Positions 21,501 through 33,500 are shown, counted from the stretch's first letter. The stretch: DNA of 64,000 nucleotides from Cranoglanis bouderius (GCA_023630585.1 CM042555.1:10694001-10758000); one strand, 5' to 3'. Numbers and translations: made by a program. The notes: generated from the letters alone by a model not told the origin.

Positions 21501-24231
21501 TAACATCACTGAGAATGCAGTGACTCTGAGAATGTGAACATTAACTGAAGCTTTTGACCTGTGTCTGCATGACTTGCGCTGCTGCCACATGATTGGATAA
21601 TGCATGAATAAGTTCAGGTGTGCCTATTAAAAATATATACGTATGTATGCAAAAATATGCATGTTTTTTTGTAATTTATAATAAGGGAATGGCTCTTTAC
21701 AGACAGTTCATTTTTAGGTAATGCTGCAGAAAAAGACATACTATCTCTTGGTCCAGTTTAGACACCATCTCCTCCAGCTTCTGGTGTCCCTTTTTCAGGT
21801 CCTCCTCGGTCCTCTTGAGAGCGTCCAGTTCAGCCTGAGAGCGGTCCATCTCCTCCTTCATTCTCCAACGCAGCTTATCACTCACTGCAGACACCAGAGA
21901 TGCTCGGATCGTGTCCTCACCAATGGTGGCATCACGACTGGGACCTGGGTCATGTAAACGAGTTCATTTCGCAGGCTGTCATTTCTGAAGGTCACACAGC
22001 ATGCAAAAGTAAAAGTACGCTCAGGTTTTTTATAACTTACCTCCAGCAGTGGTGGGAGTATACTGTGGTGTTCCAGATGTGGCCGGGTATCCAGAAGTGG
22101 CAGCAGGGTACGGATAACCCTGAAAGCCTCTAAAAGAAACATTAAGAAGAAGACTGTAGAACATTTGATCATATTAGATCATATGAGCACAAGAAACAAA
22201 CTTTAAAGACTTTTTACCCTGGGTTAGGAGAGTAACTCTGGCCAAATGGAGTACTCGGTGTGTTTGGCAGGTAGGAAGCTACAAGAAAGAGGAAAATATC
22301 AGATCAACACAACTGTTAGATGACTTTTGTCAGTGAAAATGTAAAACACTTTAGAAGCACTAAGCTGTGTCACAAATATTTGGTGACTAGAAGCAATAAT
22401 CTCAACACACCATTAGGTGGGCCAGCAGCTTGGAATCCTGGATAAGCTGTCTGTGTGGTGGGCCTGGCAAAAACTGGTGGCTCTTCTCCAAAAACCACAA
22501 TCATCACCTGGATCAGCCCAAACAAATCTGACTCAGGCTAAATCAACAGAAAAAAAAAAAAAGATTATTAACTAGTGCCTGAAAAGTGGATCATTTAAAA
22601 TGACAGTGGAATCATATCGCATTGGTAAAGAATGAAAGAAAGTTTAAAAAAATAAAATAAAATAAATTGCCTATGTGTAAAATTAAACATCAACTTACAT
22701 GTTTCCATTCATGCAAATACGGGAGGTAGATTTTTCCATTGGCATCGACATGCTTCCCTGTTTTGATCATCATGGCACTAGTGGGCTTGACAAAGCAGAT
22801 GGGAGGATTGTATGGATAGGTGTCTAGCAGCCACAGGCAAATGGGAATGTTGTATACAGTTCCTAAAAAATAGAAAACAAGCAAAAATGAAGAAAAAGTG
22901 CAAAGTCAAACATTCACCAACGACTACAACAGAACCTGTGAATTTCCATAGTTGTACAGAACCTACTTTTTTCTATTTTTAATACTATATCAGATCTCTT
23001 AGTATTGTGTTGACAGCACGCTTTAAGTAATGGATAATCCACAGCTAGATGTGCATTAAAATTGTGTAACGGACACCTAGCCGTGGATTATTCTGCTTAT
23101 ACCATGGACACTTGCCAGCATTGACAAGATAAAATGCATTGTACATTCATATCAAAATCAGTCGCTGTTGAATGGGTATACTGTATACGGTTTTAAATGG
23201 ACACAAATTACACTTAATTACATCCTGTATGTGTTCATTTAACATGATAAAAGTTTATTAAATGATTGTAGGAGATCATGTAACCATCAGATCATGTGTA
23301 CGTTCTTGTTCTTCTCACCTTTAAAGCTCACTGGTACAGTTCCTGTAAGACTCAGTAACTCTCTGTTGTTGCCATCATTGAACACTATGAAAAGTTGTGT
23401 TGTAAGACAGAAAAGTTAAGAAATCAGCCACAACTAAATATATTACATATAAACATGTTTTATACGTCTGGTTTTACCTCATGCTGTAAATTCTTTTAAG
23501 GCAAGACACTACATGTGAATAGGGGCATTTTTAAAACAATAGATATCACAATCAACCTGTGCCAGTGGATTGTTGATATTCTCACAAGTATTTTTTTTTT
23601 TATTTTTATTTTTTTGTAAATATATTATGCTATTTTCAAAATTGAATGTAAATCCAGCAGTAGTAAGCATTTGGGAAATTCCTCTCTGGCATCCTTCTAA
23701 TTGTAGAATGAAGATTCTACACGTCATGTCATATCCCCGAAAAGTCAGTTGCCGGTGGGATATATGATATGACGTGTTTGTGCGAGTGGGCGGAGCTTAA
23801 ATCATTATTCAATATTGTCAAGTTTCAGATAATGAGGAAGTCGCAAGTGGACATAAACAGTGAAATAAAACATTTTTCAGTTGAGTTGTGATACTTTAAG
23901 AGAAGACGTGTTACATATGCAGTTTATCAACTATGTCATCATTATTTACATTCTCAACGCCACACACGAATTTTACTTAAAACTACTAATCAGTACTTCA
24001 AACTTACCATAAATGTCCATCACAGGCTTCAGGTCTTTGTACTGATTTATCACATTAGTGATTTCCCTCATGGTCAGGTCTCTATATTTATAACTCTAAA
24101 CAAGAAAAAGAAACCTTTCAGTTTTAACAAATAGAAAACAATAACAGGAACACACTTCGAAAGAGTTTCACGAACACGAAGTTAACTACCTTAGACAGCA
24201 TTTTCCGCAAAACAATTTCGTTCACAGCCAT
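18551..24231 (-). CDS. tsg101: tsg101, ESCRT-I subunit, complete (10 coding exons, 389 aa)
   Basis: TSG101 is the ubiquitin- and P(T/S)AP-binding subunit of ESCRT-I. It acts on endosomes in multivesicular-body sorting and at the midbody. Coding exons on the minus strand: 24190-24231, 24008-24095, 23319-23384, 22699-22862, 22411-22537, 22218-22278, 22041-22129, 21742-21944, 20662-20901 and 18551-18640. All join in phase with GT-AG introns, total 1170 nt. Residues 1 to about 146 are the UEV domain ([17 protein letters not shown]; Tyr111 where an active E2 has Cys; Met96 equals human Met95 of the PTAP pocket; Phe64 replaces human Tyr63). Residues 147 to about 235 are Pro/Gly/Tyr-rich. A coiled coil follows ([20 protein letters not shown]). 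The steadiness box carries PTAPLYRQ and ends [10 protein letters not shown]. Human TSG101 has 390 residues. Introns 8 and 9 carry DNA transposons. Confidence 0.97.
19050..19546. mobile_element. MITE copy 2 in tsg101 intron 9
   Basis: Partner of 6487-7003: 'cagtgctgtgcagaagtctt' left end, 'gcctaagatttttgcacagt' right end, same internal 'aagagaccactattcagaca' block. Confidence 0.75.
19556..20430. mobile_element. one or two MITEs in tsg101 intron 9
   Basis: It contains 'acagcccgacgcgaagcgga', a widespread fish MITE core. An inverted pair 'ccaatcagatttgagaattc' / 'gaattctcaaatccgattgg' (20078-20157) brackets '..cacactgtggtataa'. Related blocks occur at 5860-6255. Confidence 0.55.
21060..21625 (-). 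mobile_element. Tc1-like remnant in tsg101 intron 8
   Basis: Minus-strand reading near 21200-21337 gives [20 protein letters not shown], a Tc1-type N-terminal fragment. The right flank carries the fish Tc1 3' signature 'ttgacctgtgtctgcatgac ... gctgccacatgattgg'. Decayed, no catalytic triad. Confidence 0.55.
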
Positions 24232-24400
24232 GTTTTGAATAAACAGATAATAAATGTACTTCAACTTCCAAGCCGACAAAACAAATCACCAATTTTGTGT
24301 TAAGAACCAGTTATTTTACTTCCGCTATGACATCGCGCATGCTCACTGACATCCAGCGAGCCTCAACGCGGAAGTCCTGTGTTATTTCCGGCCAGCTGAC
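24232..24400 (-). promoter_or_regulatory. tsg101 5' UTR and TATA-less promoter
   Basis: It contains an NRF1-like GCGCATGC (24335-24342) and three ETS-like cores: acttccgc (24318-24325), gcggaagt (24368-24375) and atttccgg (24384-24391). This is the motif set expected for a housekeeping promoter. The block is duplicated at 37395-37560, where all three ETS cores are altered. Confidence 0.6.
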
Positions 24401-24423
24401 TAATGATCACCAAGGCGGGTCTT

Positions 24424-24426
24424 TTA

Positions 24427-24496
<70 letters not shown>

Positions 24497-24501
24497 TTTT
24501 A
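24424..24501. repeat. (ATT)n/(AGT)n microsatellite
   Basis: Compound trinucleotide run just upstream of the tsg101 promoter. Confidence 0.9.
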
Positions 24502-25378
24502 TTATTATTGTATCAAATGATAACCATTTACGACGTACAACAATAGTGGGGGCATAAGACAGTTAAACACAAAACATTACTTAGCAATCCCTCTCTATAT
24601 CTGGAACAAAAATTACATTTTCATTATGACAGTCTTAAGAATATTATATGTTTTAGATGCCTTGGTGTTTAGACATATTCTCAAATGAGGCAAAGATTTA
24701 TTTTACCTCAGCAAAAAACATTCTACAGTTAGGTTTAGAATGTATTGCTCTGTCTTTGTGAAGATGAAATTTACGCAGAAGACAAAGTAATAATAAAGTA
24801 TAATCAAAATAACATAATTTGAATGAATATCTGAAAGAAATATCATAGCTTCTGTAATCTGTAGCAATTTGTTAAAACAAAAATAATATCCAAAACCTCA
24901 ATCCAAAAACATTTAGAGCTGGTAAGTATCTGTTTAAGAACTTATTGCAAGGGTAATATTTATGAGTAATTTTGAAGTGAAGTTCTCTAATTTTATTTGG
25001 GATAAGAAGTGAGGAGAAAACCATAAATTACTTATATTGGAGTTCGGTAAAATACTCCATTTAGAGCGCGAACTGGATAAATTCACTTGATCTGAAAGAA
25101 GAGTGTGTCTAATGAACAGATTATTACATTTCTTGTCTATAATATTAACACCATTAACTGAAGGGAATGTATAGGAATGTGATTAGACAAAATACCATAA
25201 CATAGGTGTGCTCTAATTAAAGATTTTAAACTAGATAGGATACTTTTGACAACCTTAGTAAAGTCTATTATGGAAACCGCTGCACCTTTCAAAGTAATAA
25301 CATCATCAAAAGAAGAAAGTCCTTTTGCTTATTGAAGAGATCAGAGATTAATGTATACACAAGATATACAGGTGCATC

Positions 25379-26922
25379 TCAATAAATTAGAATGTCGTGG
25401 AAAAGTTCATTTATTTCAGTAATTCAACTCAAATTGTGAAACTCGTGTATTAAATAAATTCAATGCACACAGACTGAAGTAGTTTAAGTCTTTGGTTCTT
25501 TTAATTGTGATGATTTTGGCTCACATTTAACAAAAACCCATCAATTCACTATCTCAACAAATTAGAATATGGTGACATGCCAATCAGCTAATCAACTCAA
25601 AACACCTGCAAAGGTTTCCTGGGCCTTCAAAACGGTCTCAGTTTGGTTCACTAGGCTACACAATCATGGGGAAGACTGCTGATCTGACAGTTGTCCAGAA
25701 GACAATCATTGACACCCTTCACAAGGAGGGTAAGCCACAAACATTCATTGCCAAAGAAGCTGGCTGTTCACAGAGTGCTGTATCCAAGCATGTTAACAGA
25801 AAGTTGAGTGGAAGGAAAAAGTGTGGAAGAAAAAGATGCACAACCAACCGAGAGAACTGCAGCCTTATGAGGATTGTCAAGCAAAATCGATTCAAGAATT
25901 TGAGTGAACTTCACAAGGAATGGACTGAGGCTGGGGTCATGGCATCAAGAGCCACCATACACAGACGTGTCAAGGAATTTGGTTACAGTTGTGGTATTCC
26001 TCTTGTTAAGCCACTCCTGAACCACAGACAATGTCAGAGGCGTCTTACCTGGGCTAAGGAGAAGAAGAACTGGACTATTGCCCAGTGGTCCAAAGTCCTC
26101 TTTTCAGATGAGAGCAAGTTTTGTATTTCATTTGGAAACCAAGGTCTTAGAGTCTGGAGGAAGGGTGGAGAAGCTCATAGCTCAAGTTGCTTGAAGTCCA
26201 GTGTTAAGTTTCCACAGTCTGTGATGATTTGGGGTGCAATGTCATCTGCTGGTGTTGGTCCATTGTGTTTTTTGAAAACCAAAGTCACTGCACCCGTTTA
26301 CCAAGAAATTTTAGAGCACTTCATGCTTCCTTCTGCTGACCAGCTTTTTGAAGATGCTGATTTCATTTTCCAGCAGGATTTGGCACCGGCCCACACTGCC
26401 AAAAGCACCAAAAGTTGGTTAAATGACCATGGTGTTGGTGTGCTTGACTGGCCAGCAAACTCACCAGACCTGAACCCCATAGAGAATCTATGGGGTATTG
26501 TCAAGAGGAAAATGAGAAACAAGAGACCAAAAAATGCAGATGAGCTAAAGGCCACTGTCAAAGAAACCTGGGCTTCCATACCACCTCAGCAGTGCCACAA
26601 ACTGATCACCTCCATGTCACGCCGAATTGAGGCAGTAATTAAAGCAAAAGGAGCCCCTACCAAGTATTGAGTACATGTACAGTAAATGAACATACTTTCC
26701 AGAAGGCCAACAATTCACTAAAAATGTTTTTTTTATTGGTCTTATGAAGTATTCTAATTTGTTGAGATAGTGAATTGGTGGGTTTTTGTTAAATGTGAGC
26801 CAAAATCATCACAATTAAAAGAACCAAAGACTTAAACTACTTCAGTCTGTGTGCATTACTGAAATGAATTACTGAAATAAATGAACTTTTCCACGACATT
26901 CTAATTTATTGAGATGCACCTG
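25379..26922 (+). mobile_element. full-length Tc1-like transposon, copy 2 (intact)
   Basis: TA flanks (25377-25378 and 26923-26924). The ends CAGGTGCATCTCAATAAATT are exact inverted copies and the subterminal inverted repeats are long and nearly perfect. The transposase reading frame is uninterrupted. It is inserted within an L1-like remnant. Confidence 0.97.
25666..26670 (+). CDS. Tc1-like transposase, intact DD34E, 334 aa
   Basis: A cut-and-paste DNA transposase expected to bind the element's inverted ends and integrate at TA. Paired-like DNA-binding region: residues 1 to about 110, with helix-turn-helix AKEAGCSQSAVSKHVNRK and the basic stretch GRKKCGRKRC (possible AT-hook-like linker and nuclear import signal). 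Catalytic residues: Asp148 (SDESKF), Asp238 (QQDLAPAHTA) and Glu273 (NPIENLW), with exactly 34 residues between the second Asp and the Glu. Full length for the family (about 340 aa), no stop or frameshift. The start is the MGKTADLTVVQKTI methionine, as usual for Tc1 proteins. It could be functional. It differs from copy 1 by an intact N-terminus and a scatter of substitutions. Confidence 0.95.
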   Translation: MGKTADLTVVQKTIIDTLHKEGKPQTFIAKEAGCSQSAVSKHVNRKLSGRKKCGRKRCTTNRENCSLMRIVKQNRFKNLSELHKEWTEAGVMASRATIHRRVKEFGYSCGIPLVKPLLNHRQCQRRLTWAKEKKNWTIAQWSKVLFSDESKFCISFGNQGLRVWRKGGEAHSSSCLKSSVKFPQSVMIWGAMSSAGVGPLCFLKTKVTAPVYQEILEHFMLPSADQLFEDADFIFQQDLAPAHTAKSTKSWLNDHGVGVLDWPANSPDLNPIENLWGIVKRKMRNKRPKNADELKATVKETWASIPPQQCHKLITSMSRRIEAVIKAKGAPTKY

Positions 26923-27887
26923 TACACAAAAACAGAAGAAATCAGGATGGGGCAAATACTTTTTCACAGCACTGCATATAATTTCACTTTTCCTGGGATT
27001 CACTACCAGCCCAGATGCCTTTGAAAAAATATCAAAATAATACTGAAACCTGACTCATCTCTAAGAAAGAGACACATATCTTCTGCTAGTTGTTAATTGT
27101 TAATGTGTTTTCTCCAATATTTATACCTACAAGTGATCTTTTTTTGTGTAAGCTAAGAAGTTCTGTTCTGTTCGCCATTTCTGAGAAAAATCTGATTTAA
27201 ACAAGGTGTACATGCAACTACCGGTGTTTAAATATCTATGGGCATTCATCAAGTTCAAACTCTGACAGAATTTTCCTATAAGGGGGTTTGCACTATCAGA
27301 AACTCTTCTAGGAGGAAATCTATCAGCAACAAAATCTGGTGAATCATTAAAATCACCACCAATTTATACATAGACAGAGGGATATTTAACCTTTAGATTA
27401 ATTATGTTAGAAATGATTTCATCAAATAGAGTTACATTCAGCGATGATCTGTTGAATCCAAATATGTTAGCTATTATGAAAATATTGTTATCAATATGGA
27501 TAACTAAAATTACTCATCTGCCTATACCTGAAGAAAGTATATCTGTGACCATTTCTTGAAACCCTCCCTTAAGTAAAATTGAGACCCCACATAACAGGAC
27601 TGAACAAAACAGTGCTCCCCGACTGGCTATGCCAGAGCTTTTCATCACCATTATATGAATGTGTTTCTTGCAGAAAGTATATGTCTCTTTTCTTGAATTT
27701 ACAAAACAAAAATAAATTTAAAAAAAATATATGACTACAATTAGTTTAATTCAGATACACAGACTTAACCCTTCTTAGAGGATATGCAAAACTTAGAGTT
27801 CAAATTTCCAACCCAAGAGTATTTAGGCAGATCAATATACCCTATTTTGGACCCAAACTAGGAAAATAATAATAAACAAAATAATAA

Positions 27888-27890
27888 CTA

Positions 27891-27936
<46 letters not shown>
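27888..27936. repeat. (AAT)n microsatellite
   Basis: About 16 AAT units next to a dispersed repeat. Confidence 0.9.
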
Positions 27937-27939
27937 GGG

Positions 27940-28290
27940 GGACAGTGACTGAGTGGTTTGCCTCGCACCTCTAGGGTTGGGGGTCCAATTCCCGCCACTG
28001 CCCTGTGTGCATGGAGTTTGCATGTTCTCCTCGTGCTTCGGGGGTTTCCTCTGGGTACTCCAGTTTCCTCCCCCAGTCCAAAGACATGTGTTGTAGGCTG
28101 ATTAGCATTTCCAAATTGTCCGTTGTGTGTGAAAGGGAGTGTGAGTGTGTGTGTGTGATTGTGCCCTACGATGGGTTGGCACCCTGTCCAGGGTGTCCCC
28201 CGCCTTGTGCACCGAGTTCCCTGGGATAGGCTCCAGGCTTCCCACAACCCTGTGTAGGATAAGCAGTACAGAAAATGGATGGATGGATAA
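27940..28290 (-). repeat. dispersed teleost repeat, copy 7
   Basis: A near full-length minus-strand copy: tail block at the left ('tttgcctcgcacctctaggg') and 'cagtacagaaaatggatgga' at the right. Both ends abut AAT-rich runs. Confidence 0.75.
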
Positions 28291-29349
28291 TAATAATAAA
28301 TAAGACCACAACAATGCTACTAATAATTTATTTATTTATATATTTTTTAAATGCACCTCCATCAACCGCAGCCTGTTTAGTAAGTTTGCAATGCCAGACT
28401 AAATGTTGTGATCAGAGATTCTTTTCCTGTTAATGAACGCAACAGGCCCATTAAACCCAGCTTTCTTTCCTTCCTTCCTTGTCTTTTCAAACAGTGGCCA
28501 AAGTCTATTTCTTGCCTTCTTGTCCTCTGATCTTCCAGGATCTTCTCTGTTTCTTCAAAAGATCAGACCGTTTGGGCACTAACCATATTATGTCTTGGAA
28601 TGTACGGGACAAAAACTGGACAATGATGCGTCGAGGAATTGTGTTGTCAGACTTTGGACCAAGCTGATGTGCGATGTCGACCATGTCCAGGGACCTTGTT
28701 CAGGGAGAGATCCCAAAATAATTCAATAATGACCTGCTTAATATTTCCCCCTTCATGCTCAGGTGTCCTGGCTACACGGAGGTTCCATCTGCGTTTGTAA
28801 CTGTCAAAGCTGCTGTATCTCTCTTTGAGGACCTTGTTCTCACTTTCTAACACCACAATCTTTGCCTATAGAGTGATCACCTTCTCTGTCACGTTTTCCA
28901 CCTGCTTATTCAGGGCTTCAAGCGATCAAGTAAGCTTACAGATTGATGCTGTGTTTTCTTTCACGGAAATCTTGACTAATTGCAATTTTAACAATACTTC
29001 TTCTTGCATTCTGCTAACTTCTGCTAACTGTCAATGACTGTCAGAAGTACAGCATTAGATACATTGTCAGATTTTTTTTCTGAGCAGGGGACTTTCTGGG
29101 AGTGTCAGGGGAAGCCTCAAATTGTGGTTCTAGATGTCTTGCGTAGTTATTCAGATTGTCGCTGTTAGCATGTGTCCATATCTTCATCCATGTCTTTAGC
29201 AAATGATCTTCTTGAAATTTGTCAACACTTTAAATGGGTCCTGGTTATCGTTACAATTTGGTTCCAAGAGGGTATATTAAACTTTTGCTACATATTACAA
29301 AAAAAATCTTGAGCGTAGAAATTCAAAACAAAGTTTTGCAAAAACCCAA

Positions 29350-29810
29350 TTAAAAAAAATAGTGTGACAAAGTTTGCTGTTAACTCGGCTTCATCTTGTT
29401 CTTTTTGTTTGGATAAACCAGAAATTTACTTACATTTGTTTTGGTGCTATACCCACACTGTTAAATTCTGGTCTGATATTCTTTAATTCATTGAGTGTTA
29501 TGTGAACCCCAATTTTGTTTTTACTTATAGAAATGTTGTTTTTGGTTATCTGGAATATGAAAGAATAAATGGTACCTTTTTCTTTATAAATCTTATATTC
29601 ATAATTGTAAATCTTACATCTTATATATTGGTTAAGTACCATATTCATAAATGTAAATTCTCAAAGTGCAAACCTTTCTTTTTGGTCTTCAAATGTGAGC
29701 TTAAATATTATTTTGTGTCTATTGCACAGTCAGAAAACCTAAAAACAATAAGAACTTTTGCTGTGTACAAAGACTTGGAGATCAATTGGGACTAATATTA
29801 CATGTACGTC
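29350..29810 (+). mobile_element. L1-like LINE 3' fragment, plus strand
   Basis: The plus-strand reading contains HLFWCYTHTVKFWSDIL, then stop-interrupted words ending in ILVKYHIHKCKFSKCKPFF. This is the L1 ORF2 C-terminal region, in opposite orientation to the neighbouring L1 remnant, so it is a separate insertion or an inverted piece. Confidence 0.6.
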
Positions 29811-30077
29811 ATGTGCCTCAGGTCACATCCCGTGTTGAAACTGGACTTGATCACGGTAACCCATGCTCGCCTTTGCCAATTGACAAGATTAATGAAAATT
29901 AAATCTCTTAATCCAAGAGTGCTACTTTTCATTGCATTAAGCCTCATGGAATGGCATTATTATTGTCTGAAACTTATTTTTAAACCACCATTTGAAAGTT
30001 ACATAAACATGCACCCTTCTTTACAACTACTTGCAAACAGTATTTTTTTTTTTAATCATGGATGACAAAATGTCTAC

Positions 30078-30180
<103 letters not shown>

Positions 30181-30462
30181 AACAACAACACATATGTGAC
30201 AGTGATTAAGCTCAAGATCCCAAGTTGCATTTTTATTTGCACAAGATGGAAAAAGTTCAAGACTGGTTAGAAATAATACAGATAGCTTAACAATGTTTTA
30301 ACATTGGGGAAAAAAACAAGAAATAATGAAAAAACCTTAGTAAACGGAGAAGAGAAAACTGAACAAATGTACAATATGAACAAAATTATATGCAAAACTG
30401 CAACAATCACCACCATAACCACAGATTACAAACACTTGTGAAACAGCTACACATCATCAGAC

Positions 30463-31553
30463 TTATCTGTCATCACAACCTGATACACTTTTATCCACCA
30501 ATTCGTCTGAGGTTGACCAGGAAGGAGAACTTGGTCTAGCGGCATTATGTACACTGACTGACACAGGATCTTCAGCATTGTGCAGACCCCCATCACCACT
30601 GCAAGAAGAAGAGCCTAAAGGCTGTAAATCCACAACAACAAACTGATCCGCCATTGTAATTTGAAACTGCTCCACAACTAAAACATGCTCTTCTATTTTT
30701 TCTGCATCCAGACTCAGATGCATTATGTTCTCCCTCTTAAGGTAAGCAGACAGAACAGTGTTTGAGATGGATGCTTTCCTACCATCTCCAAGGCACAGGG
30801 TGCCTCTGCTGGCACACCTGAATGCTGATGTCTTTTGCATCATTTTGCAATGTTCACATCTGTGAATGGTGGACATCCTGTTGAAAGTCGCCTGTGGCTT
30901 ATTGCACATAGAACACATCCATGTTTGCACAATTTTTATGCCAGTAACACCTGTGTCAATGGTAACCAACGAACACTCCTCATCTGACATTTCATCCCTA
31001 TAATCTGTGTGTACCACCCCCATATCAGTGATCTCAGTAATGACCGTGTTTTTTGTGGTGGTCACCAACACTTTACCGTCCTTCTTCCTTGTCTCTAGAT
31101 TGGTCAGAAGGTAGGTGCACCCAGCTTTGACTGAGAGAATTGCATCATTCCACAGATTGACCTTAATGCTCCCAGTCTGGTCGCTCCCGTACACCTTGCA
31201 CAGTTCCATCTCCACACCTCTGATGAAGACGGCAGCAGCGGGCTTGATATGGATGACTTTCAGATTCACGAATCCAACCTGAAACAGGCAAATATGTTAA
31301 AATAATAAATAAATAAAATGATGTCTACCCAGCACTGTGGCAACTTCCAAGACAACATGAACTCTGAATTATAAGTGTTCCTTTTCAAATGTGTGTATTG
31401 TCCTTACCAGTTGTCCTGGACCAAGCTTTTTGATCTCTGCTACTGTGTACTCGTGGTTCTCATGTCCCTCTTTTGGCTGAAACATCAGTTCTGTCTCCTG
31501 AGGCCCCGATGACTTTTTGACCTGGATATAGTAGCTGTTTGGAATGATGTAAC
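30463..31553 (-). CDS. OB-fold / zinc-ribbon RPA-like protein, last two exons
   Basis: Two minus-strand exons, 31408-31553 (146 nt) and 30463-31278 (816 nt, stop 30463-30465), join in phase through a GT-AG intron. The encoded 319 residues begin YIIPNSYYIQVKKSSG. They hold an OB-fold-like segment (ELCKVYGSDQTGSIKVNLWN, then AGCTYLLTNLETRKKDGKVL) of the type seen in RPA-like single-strand DNA-binding proteins. A four-Cys zinc ribbon follows (CSMCNK and HRCEHC), then an acidic/Ser-rich tail ending SGCDDR. There is no ATG at the start of the coding region; the first exon needs one base from an upstream exon, so the N-terminus lies further right. Similar multi-copy genes in fish and cnidarians have been linked to transposons, so it may be a domesticated or element-borne gene. 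The product name is inferred from fold signatures only. Confidence 0.7.
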
Positions 31554-31559
31554 CTGCAA

Positions 31560-33500
31560 GTACATAAAGAGTGTCATTATATGGGCAATAGAATACTTCT
31601 TAAGCCTAGTTCACACTGCATCGACAGACGCTGACATGTTTTGTCAGATCGGGGGGTGGGGGGGGGGGGGGAGTTTGGAGTTTATTTAAATATTCTTCAA
31701 GAGAGCTACCCACAGTCTTCCAAGAGTCTTCTAGTTTTGCCTAACCACTTTTCAAAATGAATCACTGTTAATCTTTCTGCAGCATCAATTGATCGTTGAA
31801 AGAGGTGTTAGTGCCGTTTTAGCTGTCTTGTAGAGATTTAGGTTAGTAAATGATATGAAATTAGCAGCTGCTAGCAGTTAAATACATGTGAATTCCTGCC
31901 TGTGGTGTGTGAAATTGACTAGTCATCTGCTACCACTGGCCATATACATGACAGTTTGATTAGCAGTTTCCTATCTAAATCTAGTTTTGTTCAACAGGCT
32001 GCTGTGTTGATTTATTAAAAAAAAAGTTTTGCCTGGCAATTGTTTTTTTGGGGGGCGTTAGTTTTTCACTTAATGTAATTGACATCTTATGGAGATATAA
32101 AGTAACAGACTCATAAAGTACCAGATTTTATTAACTTGACATTTATAATGATGTATAATGAGGTCTTCATTGAAATTCTAAAAGTTCCAAATGAATTTCA
32201 GAAGGGGCTGGTATTTAACAAAATAATAACAATAATAATAATAATTAGCATTTCCTGTGGCCAAGCACATAGACTCAGTGAGCCACACATTCGCCAGTGA
32301 GCTCCTAGACTCAGTGAGCCACACACAGATTTGCTACAATTGTTGCATAAGCATTCATAGCAAAGCAGAGCCATAACTATAGGCAAAGGGATTCAAGAAT
32401 GATTTATAGTTTCACACATTTTCCAGTCCCTTACAGGAGAGTGGTTTTGAATATCAGTATTCCTTTTTATAACTTTTGTTCAGACAGGTCTCAGGATGAT
32501 GTGAGCCAAATTTGGTGAAGACTGGACAACATTTGGAGGAGGAGTAGCAAAAATGGCAGTTAGATGTAAGCATTTTTAGCATGTTGTTACGTTTGACCAG
32601 TAGGTCAAACGTAACAACAGCCTGTGCAATAAACGTGCACAGCCTCAGGTCATGGTCCTGAAGTTTCCTACCAAGATTTGTGTCAGTGTGCAAAGTTGTT
32701 GCTGAGATAGAGCCTCATGTCCTGTTTGGGGCTTTGCTGTCAGATTCGTTGGCCCATTACAGGCAAACCATTTAGAGTATTCAACATTATTTTGATAAAT
32801 TTTATGACGCTTATTCTAAAGATAATGTGTGCCACATTTGGTGATGATTGGACAAAATGTGTAGGAGTAATATTTTTTTTGACAAGTTGTCATAGGGTGC
32901 ATTGAACTCATCTTGACTCAGGGAAACCAGGGATGCCTGGCTTTTAAATTTTGGACACATAATTCAAAAGTTGTGACCATAAACATACTTCCAAATTAAG
33001 CCAAAATTTGCCCTGATTGTGGAGGTGTTGGCAGCACTTGGCTCACATTTGGTCAGAATGCTGCTTAGACCCTGCCCAATCAGTGTGCCAAATTTCACAA
33101 CTTTTTACTAGATGGTACTATGGGCCTAGCCAGAAGAAGAAGAAGAAGAAGAACAACAACAACAACAATAGGGCGCCTACACAGCTTTGGGCTTTGGCCC
33201 CCTAATAAGAAAAGATAGAATAACAATAGGGTGCCTATGCACCTTTGGTGCTTGGCCCCCTAATAATAAGTAACCTTAAAGAGGAGAAAAAAAAAAACTC
33301 AAACTGGTCAAACATGCCAAGAAATCTAACACTACACACAAATTAGATCAGAAATGCCATCCTGTCTATAAAATAAGTAAAATGAAAAAAAAAAACAACA
33401 ACAAAAAAACAACAAAAACAATCAAACAAATAGAATTGAACAAAATTTAAAAAAAAAGAGTTTTAAACTGCCTGTATGAACCTAACCTGCTTCAAATCAA
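31560..33500. other. interval between OB-fold exons and tsg101 duplicate: repeats
   Basis: It holds a G run (31651-31671), an old fish repeat (about 32400-33260, with 'gccaaatttggtgaagactg' words, AAG/AAC runs and 'ggcgcctacacagc...ttggccccctaataa' repeated twice) and a perfect palindrome (32583-32618). No exon with an ATG and phase-1 end was found. Confidence 0.55.
32583..32618. repeat. perfect 16-bp inverted repeat with 4-base loop
   Basis: Arms gttgttacgtttgacc and ggtcaaacgtaacaac separated by agta. Confidence 0.9.

Larger units (their letters stand above)
24502..29260 (-). mobile_element. L1-like LINE remnant, minus strand, with nested insertions
   Basis: Read on the minus strand in order. 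28647-28856 resembles L1 ORF1 (heptad-like ESENKVLKERY then RRWNLRVARTPEHEGGN). 27270-27700 resembles the L1 endonuclease (GDFNDSPDF near 27335-27357). 24590-25370 has scattered reverse-transcriptase C-terminal-like words, which is weaker. Stops throughout, so it is dead. A Tc1 (25379-26922), an AAT microsatellite and a dispersed repeat (27940-28290) interrupt it. The outer limits are approximate. Confidence 0.55.
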
